Source: Palsa-601 sp052146895 (GTDB taxonomy: Bacteria > Actinomycetota > Acidimicrobiia > Acidimicrobiales > Bog-793). From it: a stretch of 5,465 bases of DNA. Below are positions 5,211-5,465 of the stretch, one piece after another (the stretch's first letter is position 1; every line of letters begins with the position of its first letter). The position numbers were made by a program, and so were the translations under genes. Location of the stretch: the NCBI GenBank assembly GCA_052146895.1, contig JBKQLZ010000207.1, forward strand, positions 1 to 5,465. The letters run 5' to 3'. The notes below the pieces were generated by a model. The model was not told the origin of the DNA, ran no database searches, and was given only the letters and a program-made list of their open reading frames with translations.

Positions 5211-5465
5211 ATGAAGAACCGCAGACGAACGGGCAAGGCGCGCTCGGGGGCCCAGCTTGTGGCCGCCACCAGCCTCGCTGCGGCCGGGACGCTTGGAGCA
5301 GCTCTCGGGTCGGCTGCTCTAGCCGGCGCCGCAAGCTCCACGAAGATCTTCGCGTGTTACTCCACGAAAACGAACGCGCTCTCGTATGACCCGAAAGGGG
5401 CGAAGTGCGCAAGTGGCGAGACGCTCATCTCGTGGAACGCTTCCGGTCCACAAGGTGCCCGGGGT
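5211..5465 (+). CDS. Secreted collagen-like protein, N-terminal part (runs off the right edge)
   Basis: Eighty-five codons are visible and the frame is still open at the window edge. Residues 1-13 are strongly basic (MKNRRRTGKARSG), followed by a hydrophobic Ala/Leu-rich segment (about 14-41) with likely cleavage near AGA-ASS, so this reads as a signal peptide with a long n-region. The mature part starts TKIFACYSTKTN, has Cys49 and Cys66 that could form a disulfide, then GETLISWNASGPQGARG, where Gly-X-Y triplets (GPQ, GAR, G) begin. This ACY...KC..GE..ISWN-collagen arrangement matches actinobacterial secreted proteins I recognise as collagen triple-helix repeat proteins: a small two-cysteine head, a Gly-X-Y stalk, then usually a C-terminal domain, here outside the window. 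A surface or extracellular structural role is likely. Upstream lie a small ORF, a perfect hairpin and a candidate structured RNA. Confidence 0.75.
   Translation, partial: MKNRRRTGKARSGAQLVAATSLAAAGTLGAALGSAALAGAASSTKIFACYSTKTNALSYDPKGAKCASGETLISWNASGPQGARG

Overview
The window is GC-rich DNA from what looks like an actinobacterium. Three things point that way: a protein of the mycothiol-associated maleylpyruvate isomerase/DinB type, GTG starts placed directly downstream of TAnnnT-type -10 hexamers (leaderless architecture), and a secreted collagen-like protein with the ISWN-Gly-X-Y junction seen in actinobacterial proteins. The class cannot be fixed from this sequence; an Acidimicrobiia- or Thermoleophilia-like origin is only a guess.

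Layout. (1) Bases 46-651 (+) encode a membrane-anchored thioredoxin-like protein (TlpA/ResA type, WCTAC active site). (2) Bases 693-2447 (+) encode a complete class I adenylate-forming acyl-CoA synthetase. (3) Bases 2444-3631 (+) encode a PLP-dependent transsulfuration-family enzyme (Cys/Met metabolism); its GTG start overlaps the synthetase stop in a GTGA tetranucleotide, so the two are probably translationally coupled. (4) Bases 3663-4475 (-) encode a maleylpyruvate isomerase/DinB-fold protein, convergent with gene 3 across a 31-base gap. (5) A complete tRNA-Thr(CGT) with encoded CCA lies at 4603-4678 (+). (6) Bases 4679-5158 hold no credible protein gene, but 4831-4938 can fold into a compact three-way-junction RNA and 5089-5109 is a perfect 9-bp hairpin. 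(7) A 15-codon ORF with a strong ribosome binding site (5159-5206) precedes the start at 5211 of a secreted collagen-like protein that runs off the right edge.

How they may work together. The coupled acyl-CoA synthetase and PLP enzyme suggest a small catabolic or sulfur-amino-acid unit in which a carboxylic acid is activated to a CoA thioester; the substrates cannot be read from sequence. The thioredoxin-like gene is upstream on the same strand, but a promoter-like hexamer before the synthetase suggests it can be transcribed separately. The least explained part is the roughly 380-base leader between the tRNA promoter-proximal region and the collagen-like gene, where a candidate structured RNA, a hairpin and a small ORF with its own ribosome binding site are stacked in front of one secreted-protein gene.
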